DNA of 64,000 nucleotides. Source: Lacibacter cauensis. GTDB taxonomy: Bacteria; Bacteroidota; Bacteroidia; Chitinophagales; Chitinophagaceae. Below, one piece after another: positions 33,620 to 41,282 of the stretch (its first letter is position 1; each line of letters begins with the position of its first letter). The DNA is taken from the NCBI RefSeq assembly GCF_007830055.1, contig NZ_VLLE01000002.1:507953-571952 (forward strand), given 5' to 3'. The notes below the pieces were generated by a model, which was not told the origin of the DNA, did no database searches, and saw only the letters and a list, made by a program, of their open reading frames with translations. The position numbers and the translations under genes are program-made.

Positions 33620-34534
33620 TTATTTTCGTTTTAGCAAAGCACTGTTATCAATTGCAAGTCCGGCTACAATAAGCAGGAAACTCACTACATGAATATAGCT
33701 GATCTTTTCGCCCAAAATAGCCACGGCTTCCATGGTGCTGAAAATAGGAATGAGGTTACCGAACAAAGAGGTACGTCCTGCACCTAGTTCTTTAATAGAT
33801 CGGTTCCAGAACAGAAAGGAAAGAACCGATGCACCTGCACCCAGGTAAAGAATCACCAATACGGTTTGCATACTCCATTGCACCGGTGCGGCATAAGTGG
33901 CTTCGGCTATATAAGCTGGAAAAAGCAACACTGCTCCAATGAGAAATACAAAAAACAAAAAGCCCAAAGCAGAAATAGCTGCCGGACGTTTACGTGTAAA
34001 AATATTGTAGATGGCGAAGCTTAATGCACCAAGTAATACCCATGCATCGCCTTTGTTAAACTGTAAGTGCAACAGGTTTTGAAAAAAGCCTTTGCTTAAC
34101 AGAAAAAGAATGCCTGCAATGCAAAGCAACATGCCGAGTAAACGTCGCCACGAAATTGGTTCTTTTAAAATAACAGAAGCGAGTAATACCGACATGATGG
34201 GCGAGGAGGTGGTGCCGATCAATGCAAGATTAATTGCTGTTGAACTATGCCCGGCTATGTACACAAAGGTGTTGAAGAGACTTACACCGGTCAACCCCGT
34301 CCAAAAAAAATAAGCTTTGTTTTCTTTTACAATTTGCCAGGCTGGTTTGATGTGTTTCCAGGCAATGGGTGTTAAGATAAGTACAGCTGTTGCCCAACGA
34401 TAAAATGCCAAGGTTATCGGCGGAATAGTATTCATTACTGCACGTGCCACTATAAAGTTGCCACTCCAGATAATCGTTGCTGCCACAGCCAGTAAAATAC
34501 CCAGCGATACGTTTGGTTGATTGCCTTCCTTCAT
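33620..34534 (-). CDS. EamA/DMT family transporter
   Basis: 304 residues forming ten predicted membrane helices in two EamA repeats (first: IIWSGNFIVARAVMNTIPPITLAFYRW; second: WVLLGALSFAIYNIFTRKR and GAGASVLSFLFWNRSIKELGAGRTSLFGNLIPIFS). Members export amino acids or other metabolites across the inner membrane. The SDR gene follows after 3 nt. The start ATG at 34534 follows TATCTTTG at 34539-34546. Confidence 0.92.
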   Translation of the reverse strand: MKEGNQPNVSLGILLAVAATIIWSGNFIVARAVMNTIPPITLAFYRWATAVLILTPIAWKHIKPAWQIVKENKAYFFWTGLTGVSLFNTFVYIAGHSSTAINLALIGTTSSPIMSVLLASVILKEPISWRRLLGMLLCIAGILFLLSKGFFQNLLHLQFNKGDAWVLLGALSFAIYNIFTRKRPAAISALGFLFFVFLIGAVLLFPAYIAEATYAAPVQWSMQTVLVILYLGAGASVLSFLFWNRSIKELGAGRTSLFGNLIPIFSTMEAVAILGEKISYIHVVSFLLIVAGLAIDNSALLKRK

Positions 34535-34538
34535 GAGG

Positions 34539-34546
34539 CAAAGATA
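34539..34546 (-). promoter_or_regulatory. -7 element of the EamA-SDR operon
   Basis: TATCTTTG on the minus strand, 4 nt before the start codon. As with folC, this implies an almost leaderless transcript. No -33 match at 19 nt. Confidence 0.45.
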
Positions 34547-34572
34547 CCGGGCTGCGGGTTTGTTAATACATT

Positions 34573-34707
34573 TTCAACACAGAGAACAGGGTTTTAGAGA
34601 AATTAGAGCATGAATCCGAATGTTAAAAACAAAAGAGCATAATCATTATGAATTACATGCATCGATACACTTGATCAAACTCCTTTTCTCTTTTTCTCTG
34701 TGTTGAA
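34573..34707. repeat. Long-loop inverted repeat, CACAGAGAA type
   Basis: A 14-bp perfect arm (34573-34586) pairs with 34694-34707 across a 107-nt AT-rich loop, in the space between the EamA and MFS genes. The arms resemble a repeated type seen in Bacteroidota intergenic regions (AACACAGAGAA). No gene is seen in the loop. Confidence 0.75.
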
Positions 34708-34710
34708 ATT

Positions 34711-35892
34711 TTATTGAAACGCTTTCTCTTTCAGCAACGGATACAATTTCCACAAACCAAACAATGGTCCTGGTGCCAACAGCAATAATACCAATGGAGA
34801 TTGCAGCCATGCTTCAAACAAATAATTGAGCAAATAGATACTGGCAACAGTAATGGAAAAACCAATGCAGGTTACAATGGTTAAGGCTGCACCTTTATTT
34901 TCAGCAACGGCTGTTTGCGCAACAATGGATGAAAATTGCGGTGAATCGGCTACTACTGCAATGCCCCAAATAAACATGAACAATAAAAATAAGGGTGCAG
35001 GTAAATTGTAACTGAAATAAGCCAGCAAACAACAGGCACAGGAAATACACAAGGCAGCAAACGCCACTTTTGCACTGCCGTATCGTTTGGTTAAATAGCC
35101 GCCCACTACACAACCAACAGCACCTGCAGCAATAATGCTGAACGACCAAAAGGGAACATTAAGCAGAGCATGCTGTTTGTTTACATAGAGCGTAAGCAAC
35201 ACCGGTACAAAAGCCCAGAACGCATATAACTCCCACATATGCCCGAAATAACCGAACGATGCCGAACGGAAATTGGCAAAACGAAAACTCTGTTGAAAAG
35301 CAGTAAACGAATAATGCAGACTTGTTTTGGCAAACGGTCCACGAGGAATGAACAATACAATCACTAATCCACCGATGGTTGCAAAAGAAGACGTCATCAG
35401 TAACACCACTCGCCAGTTATATTCCCAGCCTGCTTGTTTTAATAAATGCGGAAAGGCGGTGCCCAGCACCAATGCGCCTACCAAATAGCCCAATGCTTTG
35501 CCCAATCCTTTTTCGTACCATTCGGCAGCGATCTTCATACCAACCGGATAAATACCGGCAAGAAAGAATCCAACCAAAAAACGGGATAGGATTAAACTGC
35601 TGATTTGCAGATCGGGCAGGAGAATAATGAGATTGGCAAGTGCAGCCAATACCGACGAAAGAAAAAACACTGTCGATGGTTTAAACCGGTCGGCAATTGC
35701 AAACACCGCATACACAAATGTGCCGGTAATAAAACCAATTAATACCGATGATGTAACCAATGCCAATGCACCTTGCTGCAGTTGAAAGGTTTTGCTTATT
35801 TCGGGAAGAATTGCATTGCCACTAAACCACAAGGAAGTGCCTGCAAATTGCGATAACACAATGAGTGGAAGAATATGGTTGGGACGTTGCAT
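34711..35892 (-). CDS. MFS transporter
   Basis: 393 residues with about twelve membrane helices in two halves. The chain begins FAGTSLWFSGNAILPEIS, typical of the nitrate/CynX-type and related MFS subgroups. A weak MFS loop 2-3 motif (AIADRFKPS) and GGYLTKRYGSAKVAF in the second half are visible. Substrate unknown. It starts upstream of a clear terminator (35928-35962), so it has its own promoter. The ORF end is 4 nt before the inverted repeat. Confidence 0.9.
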   Translation of the reverse strand: MQRPNHILPLIVLSQFAGTSLWFSGNAILPEISKTFQLQQGALALVTSSVLIGFITGTFVYAVFAIADRFKPSTVFFLSSVLAALANLIILLPDLQISSLILSRFLVGFFLAGIYPVGMKIAAEWYEKGLGKALGYLVGALVLGTAFPHLLKQAGWEYNWRVVLLMTSSFATIGGLVIVLFIPRGPFAKTSLHYSFTAFQQSFRFANFRSASFGYFGHMWELYAFWAFVPVLLTLYVNKQHALLNVPFWSFSIIAAGAVGCVVGGYLTKRYGSAKVAFAALCISCACCLLAYFSYNLPAPLFLLFMFIWGIAVVADSPQFSSIVAQTAVAENKGAALTIVTCIGFSITVASIYLLNYLFEAWLQSPLVLLLLAPGPLFGLWKLYPLLKEKAFQ

Positions 35893-35927
35893 AAACAGTG
35901 CTCAACTTACGGAAAGTAATGAGAATG

Positions 35928-35962
35928 AAAAAGGGTTGTTCATTTCCGGAACAACCCTTTTT
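35928..35962 (-). terminator. Terminator after the radical SAM gene
   Basis: A 13-bp perfect stem (35928-35940 with 35950-35962) with A5 and T5 at its ends. On the minus strand it terminates transcripts from the radical SAM gene before the MFS gene. Confidence 0.88.
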
Positions 35963-35997
35963 GTAGAAAACGTAGATTATTTTTTTGGAGCACCAAG

Positions 35998-36070
35998 TAC
36001 ACAAAGTGGTTCACAAAGAACGCAAAGAATACATGATGAACTTTGTGCTTTCCTCTGTGCCCTTTGTGTA
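35998..36070. repeat. Inverted repeat, CACAAAG type
   Basis: TACACAAAG (35998-36006) pairs with CTTTGTGTA (36062-36070). The region between carries more degenerate units of the same kind (TTCACAAAG, CTTTGTGC). It directly follows the radical SAM stop codon. Confidence 0.7.
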
Positions 36071-36080
36071 ACTCTTTAGC

Positions 36081-37382
36081 TTACCAATGCGCAAAATCTT
36101 CCTGGTAGTTTCCTTTAATGCGTTCAATCGGCGGATTGAAATAACCAAACTTCAGATCCGGGAATTCTTCACGGATCAGTTCCTGCAATTGTTTTACACC
36201 CATGATTTCACCTGTGTCGGTAACACCGAGTTTACCAAGGTACCAATCAGGATCAATATTGAAATTGCGCCACTGGATCATCTTCAAACCGGTTTCTTTA
36301 ATGAGTTTGCGTAGTGCTTCATACTCCTCCACACTATCCGTCATTCCCGGGAACACAAAATAATTGATGCTGGTCCAGCCACCAAAGCTGTTCATCACTT
36401 TCAAACTCTCCACAATATCTTCAAACGAATAGTTGTTGGGACGATAGTACGCTTCGTAAATATGTTTGCGTGCACTGTTGGTGCTTACACGAATACTGTC
36501 TAACCCCACTTCGCACAATGCTTTTACAGCAGCTGGGTTCGATCCGTTGGTGTTGATATTGATGCTGCCTTTTTGAGTATGCTTACGGATTTCGATAATG
36601 GCTTCACGCATGGTTTCCCACATCAGCAACGGTTCGCCTTCGCAACCTTGTCCAAATGAAACAATCGGGAAGGGGGCTGTTTCCAAATGCGGTACGGTGA
36701 ACTCAACTACTTCTTCAGCGGTTGGCTTAAAGGTTAAACGATCCTGCGGACTTTGAATGGTTTCTTCCTGTGGCTGAAACGAAATACAACCAATGCAATT
36801 GGCATTACATGCAGGTGAAATCGGAATAGGGCATTCCCAACGACCCATCGCAAAATTTCTGGCGGCAGGACAGTTATACGTTTGGCAACAGTTTTCCATT
36901 AAATGTTTCACCAAACGGTTATGCGGATAGGCTTTTACCAATGCTTCGGCACCGGTTTCAATTTTTTCATCATCATAGCCTTTGCATTCCTGGCGAATGT
37001 CGTCTTCAATACGCACAGCCGTTACATAAAACTGATCGTTGTGCCAACCGGCAGCGGTATAACAAAAGAGGGGAAGTGTTTCGGCGTCGGGCTCGCTTTC
37101 AAATGCGGCAAAGTACAAACTGGTATGTGCCGGCGGAACAAAGGCAGCTACTGCCCAGCCCTTTTCGCACAAACGCATTTCGCCTGTTTCCACATCAATA
37201 CCAATGCCTTTGCGACCGGGTAATTCGTACAGGTTCCCGCCATCGGGTAAAACGATCCAGTCTTCTTCGGGTACAGGAAAAGCATCCCAACCTTCACGCC
37301 CAACAGCATACAGCGTTGTGTCTTCAAAAATATTTCCGTTTCCGTCGGAATAAAGTAAGTAAGGAGAATGATCTAAAGCCAT
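36081..37382 (-). CDS. Radical SAM protein with extended cysteine-rich N-terminus
   Basis: The CxxxCxxC cluster-binding motif (CNANCIGC) lies near residue 200, after ~190 residues of N-terminal domain. It is followed by radical SAM strands (PIVSFGQGCEGEPLLMWE with the Gly/Glu SAM-binding residues; SININTNGSN; SIRVSTNSA). Just before the motif are further Cys residues (MENCCQTYNC and WECPIPI), which could bind a second cluster or zinc. 433 residues. No SPASM domain is visible after the core, and no peptide or substrate gene is adjacent. Function unknown. Confidence 0.85.
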   Translation of the reverse strand: MALDHSPYLLYSDGNGNIFEDTTLYAVGREGWDAFPVPEEDWIVLPDGGNLYELPGRKGIGIDVETGEMRLCEKGWAVAAFVPPAHTSLYFAAFESEPDAETLPLFCYTAAGWHNDQFYVTAVRIEDDIRQECKGYDDEKIETGAEALVKAYPHNRLVKHLMENCCQTYNCPAARNFAMGRWECPIPISPACNANCIGCISFQPQEETIQSPQDRLTFKPTAEEVVEFTVPHLETAPFPIVSFGQGCEGEPLLMWETMREAIIEIRKHTQKGSININTNGSNPAAVKALCEVGLDSIRVSTNSARKHIYEAYYRPNNYSFEDIVESLKVMNSFGGWTSINYFVFPGMTDSVEEYEALRKLIKETGLKMIQWRNFNIDPDWYLGKLGVTDTGEIMGVKQLQELIREEFPDLKFGYFNPPIERIKGNYQEDFAHW

Positions 37383-37400
37383 AGTGAATTGTCAATTGTG

Positions 37401-37434
37401 AATGGTGAATGTGCGGTTTGGCTTATTCACCATT
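37401..37434. repeat. Inverted repeat, GTGAATG type
   Basis: AATGGTGAAT (37401-37410) pairs with ATTCACCATT (37425-37434). It is surrounded by degenerate GTGAAT/CATTCAC units over 37386-37451, between the radical SAM gene and the membrane protein gene. Confidence 0.65.
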
Positions 37435-37443
37435 GACCATTCA

Positions 37444-38040
37444 CTATTCACTTTTCAGATAATGACTGCAAAATTCGTGAATTTGTTCCAGTTCGTCGAA
37501 AGCAATTGCTTTTTGGAATTCAAAACGGTGAATTTTATTTTTTGTGGTGTGGATGGTGATACTGTGGGGCAGGGCTTCCATTGACTGGATCTGTGCCCAT
37601 TCGATTTCTTTATCCTTGGGGAAATGCGAAATAGTTACACCAAGGTGATGCACCGAAACCCGCTCGGTCTGGATCACTTTCTTTTCGCAATGAAAAACAT
37701 AGTAATACATGCCCGTTGCCAGGAACAGGAATGCGGCCGTAGCCCACGATTGATCGAGCAGGGCAAGAATACCCAAACCGCCAAATACCAATACTTCAAT
37801 AAAACGGAAGGTCGCATTCAGGCGGCTCGATTCTTCGGCAAAGCCACGCAGGAAAGCAACCGTCATTACGTCAACAGCTATTACAATTTCACAAAAGGCT
37901 GTAATGCGGTTATCCATACGAAACTCATACGAACCGGCGGCGAGAAACACAGCTCCTGCCAGGAAATGCAATACAGGGCTTATCTTCTTTAAATTGTTGT
38001 ACGAGGGGTGTACAATTGAAACTGAAAGTGGTGAAGCCAT
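37444..38040 (-). CDS. Membrane protein, paralogue of the gene at 47706-48311
   Basis: 198 residues with four hydrophobic segments (LHFLAGAVFLAAGSYEF; CEIVIAVDVMTVAFL; VLVFGGLGILALL; TAAFLFLATGMYYYVF). A soluble C-terminal part has IEWAQIQSMEAL and ELEQIHEFCSHYLKS. The same build recurs in the 201-residue protein near 48 kb (LLHLLAG, then IEWKDIDNML, then Cys and Lys-Ser at the end), so they are diverged paralogues, possibly with a PH-like C-terminal domain (inference). No family name is recognised. The sequence before its stop codon overlaps a degenerate repeat. Confidence 0.8.
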   Translation of the reverse strand: MASPLSVSIVHPSYNNLKKISPVLHFLAGAVFLAAGSYEFRMDNRITAFCEIVIAVDVMTVAFLRGFAEESSRLNATFRFIEVLVFGGLGILALLDQSWATAAFLFLATGMYYYVFHCEKKVIQTERVSVHHLGVTISHFPKDKEIEWAQIQSMEALPHSITIHTTKNKIHRFEFQKAIAFDELEQIHEFCSHYLKSE

Positions 38041-38085
38041 AGCAGTAGGTTTTTGATGAGATGCAGGCTTTTACTTTTTCCATAA

Positions 38086-38116
38086 AAAAAGTAAAGAGGT
38101 GTTGCCGCACCTCTTT
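38086..38116 (-). terminator. Terminator of the cytochrome/YceI/DUF5777 operon
   Basis: A 9-bp stem AAAGAGGTG/CACCTCTTT (38093-38101 with 38108-38116) is followed on the minus strand by AC and a T7 run. It lies 14 nt past the DUF5777 stop codon. Confidence 0.85.
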
Positions 38117-38130
38117 AAAGTTACTACCAA

Positions 38131-39027
38131 TTACATACTTGGTTTATGTTTTTTTATCTGGAATATCCGTGAAAGGTTAAACCCAAACCTTATTTCGCCT
38201 TTGCTCCAGGTGTTGTAGGTTTCGGTAATAAAGGCCCGCTCGTTCATACCGGTGGCGTTGGAGAAATGCAGTTGAAATACGTGTCCGCCTGTTTCAATAT
38301 CTATACCGACTGAGAGAGGATTGTAGTTCAATCCTTTTTCAATACCATTCGCTACGTAATAATAATCGGCTGTTAAGGCAATGCGGCTGGTTAGTTTAAT
38401 ACGGCCACCAACACCTAAAGCAAACACATCGTTTGGCTGTGTGTGCACCGGTACCAGGTTGGTGTGCACCATTGTTGGCGAGAGTTGCAACGATAAGGCT
38501 TCGGAAAATTTCCTGCCAACGATCACCTGGTAATAATAGCCGAGGCGTGAGGAAAAATAATTGTTGATCGTTGGATCGGCCCATGGTTGCGTGTTCATGG
38601 TTATACCTGCCACCAAGGCAACAGTAACAGGTGAAGCTCCTTCGCCTTTTGCCTGCATGATCGGTGCATATTTTATAAAACCATCCAGCTCTTTTTTAAA
38701 CGTACTTCTTCCTACGCCAACCATCAGGTTACGGTACAAACCAAAGTCGAAGCCCATACGCATACTGGCCTGGTCTAGTCCAAAAAAGTTTTTATAGCCC
38801 TGATCCAGTTGTCCGAAGCGATGGAGTATACGAAAATCCATGGTGCCGGGTGCGAGGAACTCCATTGAATGCCCGTTAATCACTCTCGACGATTTGAAAG
38901 CATATTTAACGAACTCCTTTTTGGGGTTGTCTTTCTCCACCAGTTTCAGCAGATCTTCGGTTTCCTGTGCTTTTGCTGCAGTTGCACATAGCAGCAACAG
39001 CAGCAGTTTTAAGAAATGATTGGTCAT
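38131..39027 (-). CDS. DUF5777-type outer-membrane beta-barrel protein
   Basis: A signal peptide (FLKLLLLLLCATAAKAQ) precedes about 280 residues. They begin VEKDNPKKEFVKYAFKSSRVINGHSMEFL and MDFRILHRFGQLDQGYKNFFGLDQASMRMGFDFG, which is how DUF5777 proteins begin, and continue with alternating strands ending GEIRFGFNLSRIFQIK. It is predicted to sit in the outer membrane. It is the last gene of a five-gene operon (23-nt gap after yceI) with secreted cytochromes. ATG 39027 is chosen over 39075 because it gives the signal peptide. Function unknown. Confidence 0.85.
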   Translation of the reverse strand: MTNHFLKLLLLLLCATAAKAQETEDLLKLVEKDNPKKEFVKYAFKSSRVINGHSMEFLAPGTMDFRILHRFGQLDQGYKNFFGLDQASMRMGFDFGLYRNLMVGVGRSTFKKELDGFIKYAPIMQAKGEGASPVTVALVAGITMNTQPWADPTINNYFSSRLGYYYQVIVGRKFSEALSLQLSPTMVHTNLVPVHTQPNDVFALGVGGRIKLTSRIALTADYYYVANGIEKGLNYNPLSVGIDIETGGHVFQLHFSNATGMNERAFITETYNTWSKGEIRFGFNLSRIFQIKKHKPSM

Positions 39028-39050
39028 TGCAGTTATGGGTTTACATGTTA

Positions 39051-39608
39051 TTATTTGAGAACATCGAGTGTACAATCAACTTTAATGGTTGCTGTTTTCG
39101 CTACTTTATCAGCCACCAGTTGCGGCACAGTAATTTTATAATCGGCAAGTGTTACAGCAAATTCAGCTACGGCAATAAGCTTTCCGTTTTTAACGGTAAC
39201 AGTGCCGGATGTTTCTACCGTTTTTGTTTCGCCATGCATGGTGAGGTTGCCACTTACTTTCACATTATACACACCATCTTTTGCATAGTTTACATTGCTG
39301 TTATTGGTGATTGTTCCTTTAAATTCTGCTTTCGGAAACTTGTTGCTCTCAACATAGTTCTCATTAAAGTGTTCCTGCATCAAAGCTCGTTCAAATTCAA
39401 AACTCTTCATTAGTAAAGAAAATTGCAGGTTGCCTGTTTTTGTATCGAGCACACACACCGCAGTTTTGGTAATGGCATTTACATTTTCAGGCGACTTAGG
39501 CGATGTAGCATCGAAATAAATTTTACCCGACTTAGTGAAATATTTATCCTGTGCATTTGTGATGGTTGCAAGTAATGTGGCACAGATTACGATCAGTATT
39601 GTTTTCAT
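39051..39608 (-). CDS. YceI family periplasmic protein
   Basis: A signal peptide (TILIVICATLLATITNAQ) precedes the YceI lipocalin-like barrel: GKIYFDATSPKSPENVNAITKTAVCVLD, FELERALMQEHFNENYVES-like strand pair, PKAEFKGTITN, VSGNLTMHGETKTVETSGTVTV. YceI proteins bind isoprenoid or fatty-acid-like molecules in the periplasm, and some are fused to cytochrome b561. The neighbours here are haem lipoproteins and an outer-membrane barrel, so a lipid or quinone-like ligand is a reasonable guess (inference). 185 residues, normal length. Confidence 0.92.
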   Translation of the reverse strand: MKTILIVICATLLATITNAQDKYFTKSGKIYFDATSPKSPENVNAITKTAVCVLDTKTGNLQFSLLMKSFEFERALMQEHFNENYVESNKFPKAEFKGTITNNSNVNYAKDGVYNVKVSGNLTMHGETKTVETSGTVTVKNGKLIAVAEFAVTLADYKITVPQLVADKVAKTATIKVDCTLDVLK

Positions 39609-39636
39609 TGTAAATAATTGTGTGTTTGAAAAGGGG

Positions 39637-40098
39637 TTATTGTTTTACCAATACACAGCGGTTAAGAATGATATCTGCGCCAAGGCCAAGCTCATCGGTA
39701 TTGTAACCTGTACAGATACCTTTGATGGTAATGCTGCTGTTGGGTTTAAGTGCAGCAACGGCCTGTGTTTCCAAACTGTCGGCACTGCAACGGATGGAAG
39801 ACATAGAACTGCTGTTGCCCAGGATAACTGTGCTGTTGCCGGTATCATCTGTTTCAACAGCTTTAACAGTTCCTGTAACGGCAATTACCTTTCCGCTGTA
39901 TTTTGCTGTTGCCGTTTTTTCATCGGCAGCAAATTCGTTGAGCAATTGCTGTTCCTGCAAAGTAAAGTCGGCTGTTGCTGCTGACAGATTTTTTGGCTTA
40001 CGGTTAAACTCTTTGTACATATAAAATGCAAGAGCTGCTGCAAGCACCAGTAGTAGAAGCATTACATATCGTATGATCGATTTCTTTTTCATCTGCAT
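39637..40098 (-). CDS. OB-fold (tRNA_anti-like) membrane-anchored protein
   Basis: One N-terminal membrane anchor (IIRYVMLLLLVLAAALAFYMY) precedes a soluble domain: LLNEFAADEKTATAKYSGKVIAVTGTVK, then STVILGNS and SSIRCSAD, then SITIKGICTGYNTDELG and ADIILNRC. This is the tRNA_anti-like OB-fold pattern found in Bacteroidota, facing the periplasm. The frame opens at 40125; the ATGs at 40098 and 40092 are more likely, since the cytochrome gene upstream ends at 40103. Ligand unknown. It is the third gene of the operon. Confidence 0.82.
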   Translation of the reverse strand: MQMKKKSIIRYVMLLLLVLAAALAFYMYKEFNRKPKNLSAATADFTLQEQQLLNEFAADEKTATAKYSGKVIAVTGTVKAVETDDTGNSTVILGNSSSMSSIRCSADSLETQAVAALKPNSSITIKGICTGYNTDELGLGADIILNRCVLVKQ

Positions 40099-40102
40099 TT
40101 GT

Positions 40103-40474
40103 TTAATTGTTTGGTGCTCCTGCATCGATCCATTTTTTTATAGCCGATAGCTGGCAGTTATTAAGTTTAGCCATGCCTTTGGGCATTGCCGAATAACCGG
40201 ACGCATGCGTAACGGAGCCATATAACTTACCGTTAACGGCAATTGTTTTATCGTTGGTATATGAGCCCATCAGTACACCACCTCCCGTAGATGTGTTGTT
40301 ATGACAACTGTAGCACTGCTGTTGAAAAAGCGGAACAATGGTTTGGTTGTAAGAAACATTCGTGGCTGTATCGCAAGTGCCTGCTGATGGATATAATAAA
40401 TCGGCCGCATCGTAATAACAGGAGCTGAGTACTGTTGTAAATACAACGAGCAATAAAATAATTATTCGGTTCAT
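40103..40474 (-). CDS. c-type cytochrome-like lipoprotein, single haem site
   Basis: A lipoprotein signal (IIILLLVVFTTVLSSC) precedes a ~100-residue domain with one CxxCH haem site (QQCYSCHN) and a likely axial Met in SAMPKGM near the end, then KLNNCQLSAIKKWIDAGAPNN. The haem would be attached by the Ccm system, whose ccmE/ccmF are in this window. The C-terminal half of the neighbouring 237-residue protein is a close copy. The ORF opens at 40507; ATG 40474 gives the lipoprotein start. A role in electron transfer at the membrane surface is inferred. Confidence 0.88.
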   Translation of the reverse strand: MNRIIILLLVVFTTVLSSCYYDAADLLYPSAGTCDTATNVSYNQTIVPLFQQQCYSCHNNTSTGGGVLMGSYTNDKTIAVNGKLYGSVTHASGYSAMPKGMAKLNNCQLSAIKKWIDAGAPNN

Positions 40475-40484
40475 ACGTGGATAT

Positions 40485-41198
40485 TTAGTTGTTCTGAGAT
40501 CCTGCATCGATCCATTTTCTGATTTGTGTTATTTCGCAATCGGGTAATTTAATGCCACCTTTGGGCATGGCAGAAACACCTGACGACCATATTACCGAAC
40601 CATACAGTTTGCCGGTTAACGCCGATGCTTTTACACCTGTATAGGTTGAAAGATCGACACCGCCTCCAAGAGATGCAGGATTATGGCACCCCTGGCACTT
40701 GTTCTGCATAATCGTTTTAATAGCTGTGCTGTATTTAAAATCTACTGTATCGCATTTATCGCAGGCATTGTTTTTTGCCCCCTGGTTGATCCATTTTTGC
40801 AAGGCTGCTTTTTGTTCGGTTGTCCACGCTGGTGCAGGTGGTGGTGGCATCCGTTCATTATCTGTACGAACGATCACTTTGTACAATTTACTGTTGGCTG
40901 CATTTCCCGCAACTACATAACGCATAATGTTATTGTAGCTTGTAAGTACCACACCTTCGGCGTGTGAAGCTGCATCATGACATCCGGCAATTGCACAGCT
41001 TGAATTAATGAGTGGAAAAATAGTATTGGCAAAATAAACAGAGTCGGGGCTGCAGGGGCGGCCAACCGATCCGGGTAAACCGGATATACCTCCGGGTAAC
41101 CCGGTTTCAGGACCAGCAGGTATTTCGTGTTTACAGGAATACAGGATTGCGGCAGTAACAGTAATGAAAATTACCACTGCAGAAACATGCTTGTTCAT
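40485..41198 (-). CDS. Double-domain c-type cytochrome-like lipoprotein
   Basis: A lipoprotein signal (IFITVTAAILYSC) precedes a Gly/Pro-rich linker. The first domain has CAIAGCHD (a C-x4-CH site, longer by two) and a MPPPP loop. The second domain has CQGCHN (CxxCH) and SAMPKGG, and ends KWIDAGSQNN. The second domain is strongly similar to the protein encoded next door (40103-40474), so duplication is evident. The x4 spacing in the first site is atypical, and haem attachment there may be modified or absent. It is the first gene of a five-gene operon. It is related in type to cytochromes of DUF1588/planctomycete-like kinds, but I do not place it in a named family. Confidence 0.86.
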   Translation of the reverse strand: MNKHVSAVVIFITVTAAILYSCKHEIPAGPETGLPGGISGLPGSVGRPCSPDSVYFANTIFPLINSSCAIAGCHDAASHAEGVVLTSYNNIMRYVVAGNAANSKLYKVIVRTDNERMPPPPAPAWTTEQKAALQKWINQGAKNNACDKCDTVDFKYSTAIKTIMQNKCQGCHNPASLGGGVDLSTYTGVKASALTGKLYGSVIWSSGVSAMPKGGIKLPDCEITQIRKWIDAGSQNN

Positions 41199-41227
41199 AC
41201 GTGTTGATTTAATTGTACGGTAATAGG

Positions 41228-41251
41228 CACAGCGTAACTGTTTACACTGTG
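41228..41251. promoter_or_regulatory. Inverted repeat upstream of the cytochrome operon, possible operator
   Basis: CACAGCGTAA and TTACACTGTG face each other around a CTGT loop (nine of ten pairs match). They lie 30 nt upstream of the first cytochrome gene (minus strand). There is no T-run, so it is not a terminator. A regulator-binding role is inference. Confidence 0.45.
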
Positions 41252-41282
41252 AATCAGATAAAAGATTAAACGGTATAAAAAC

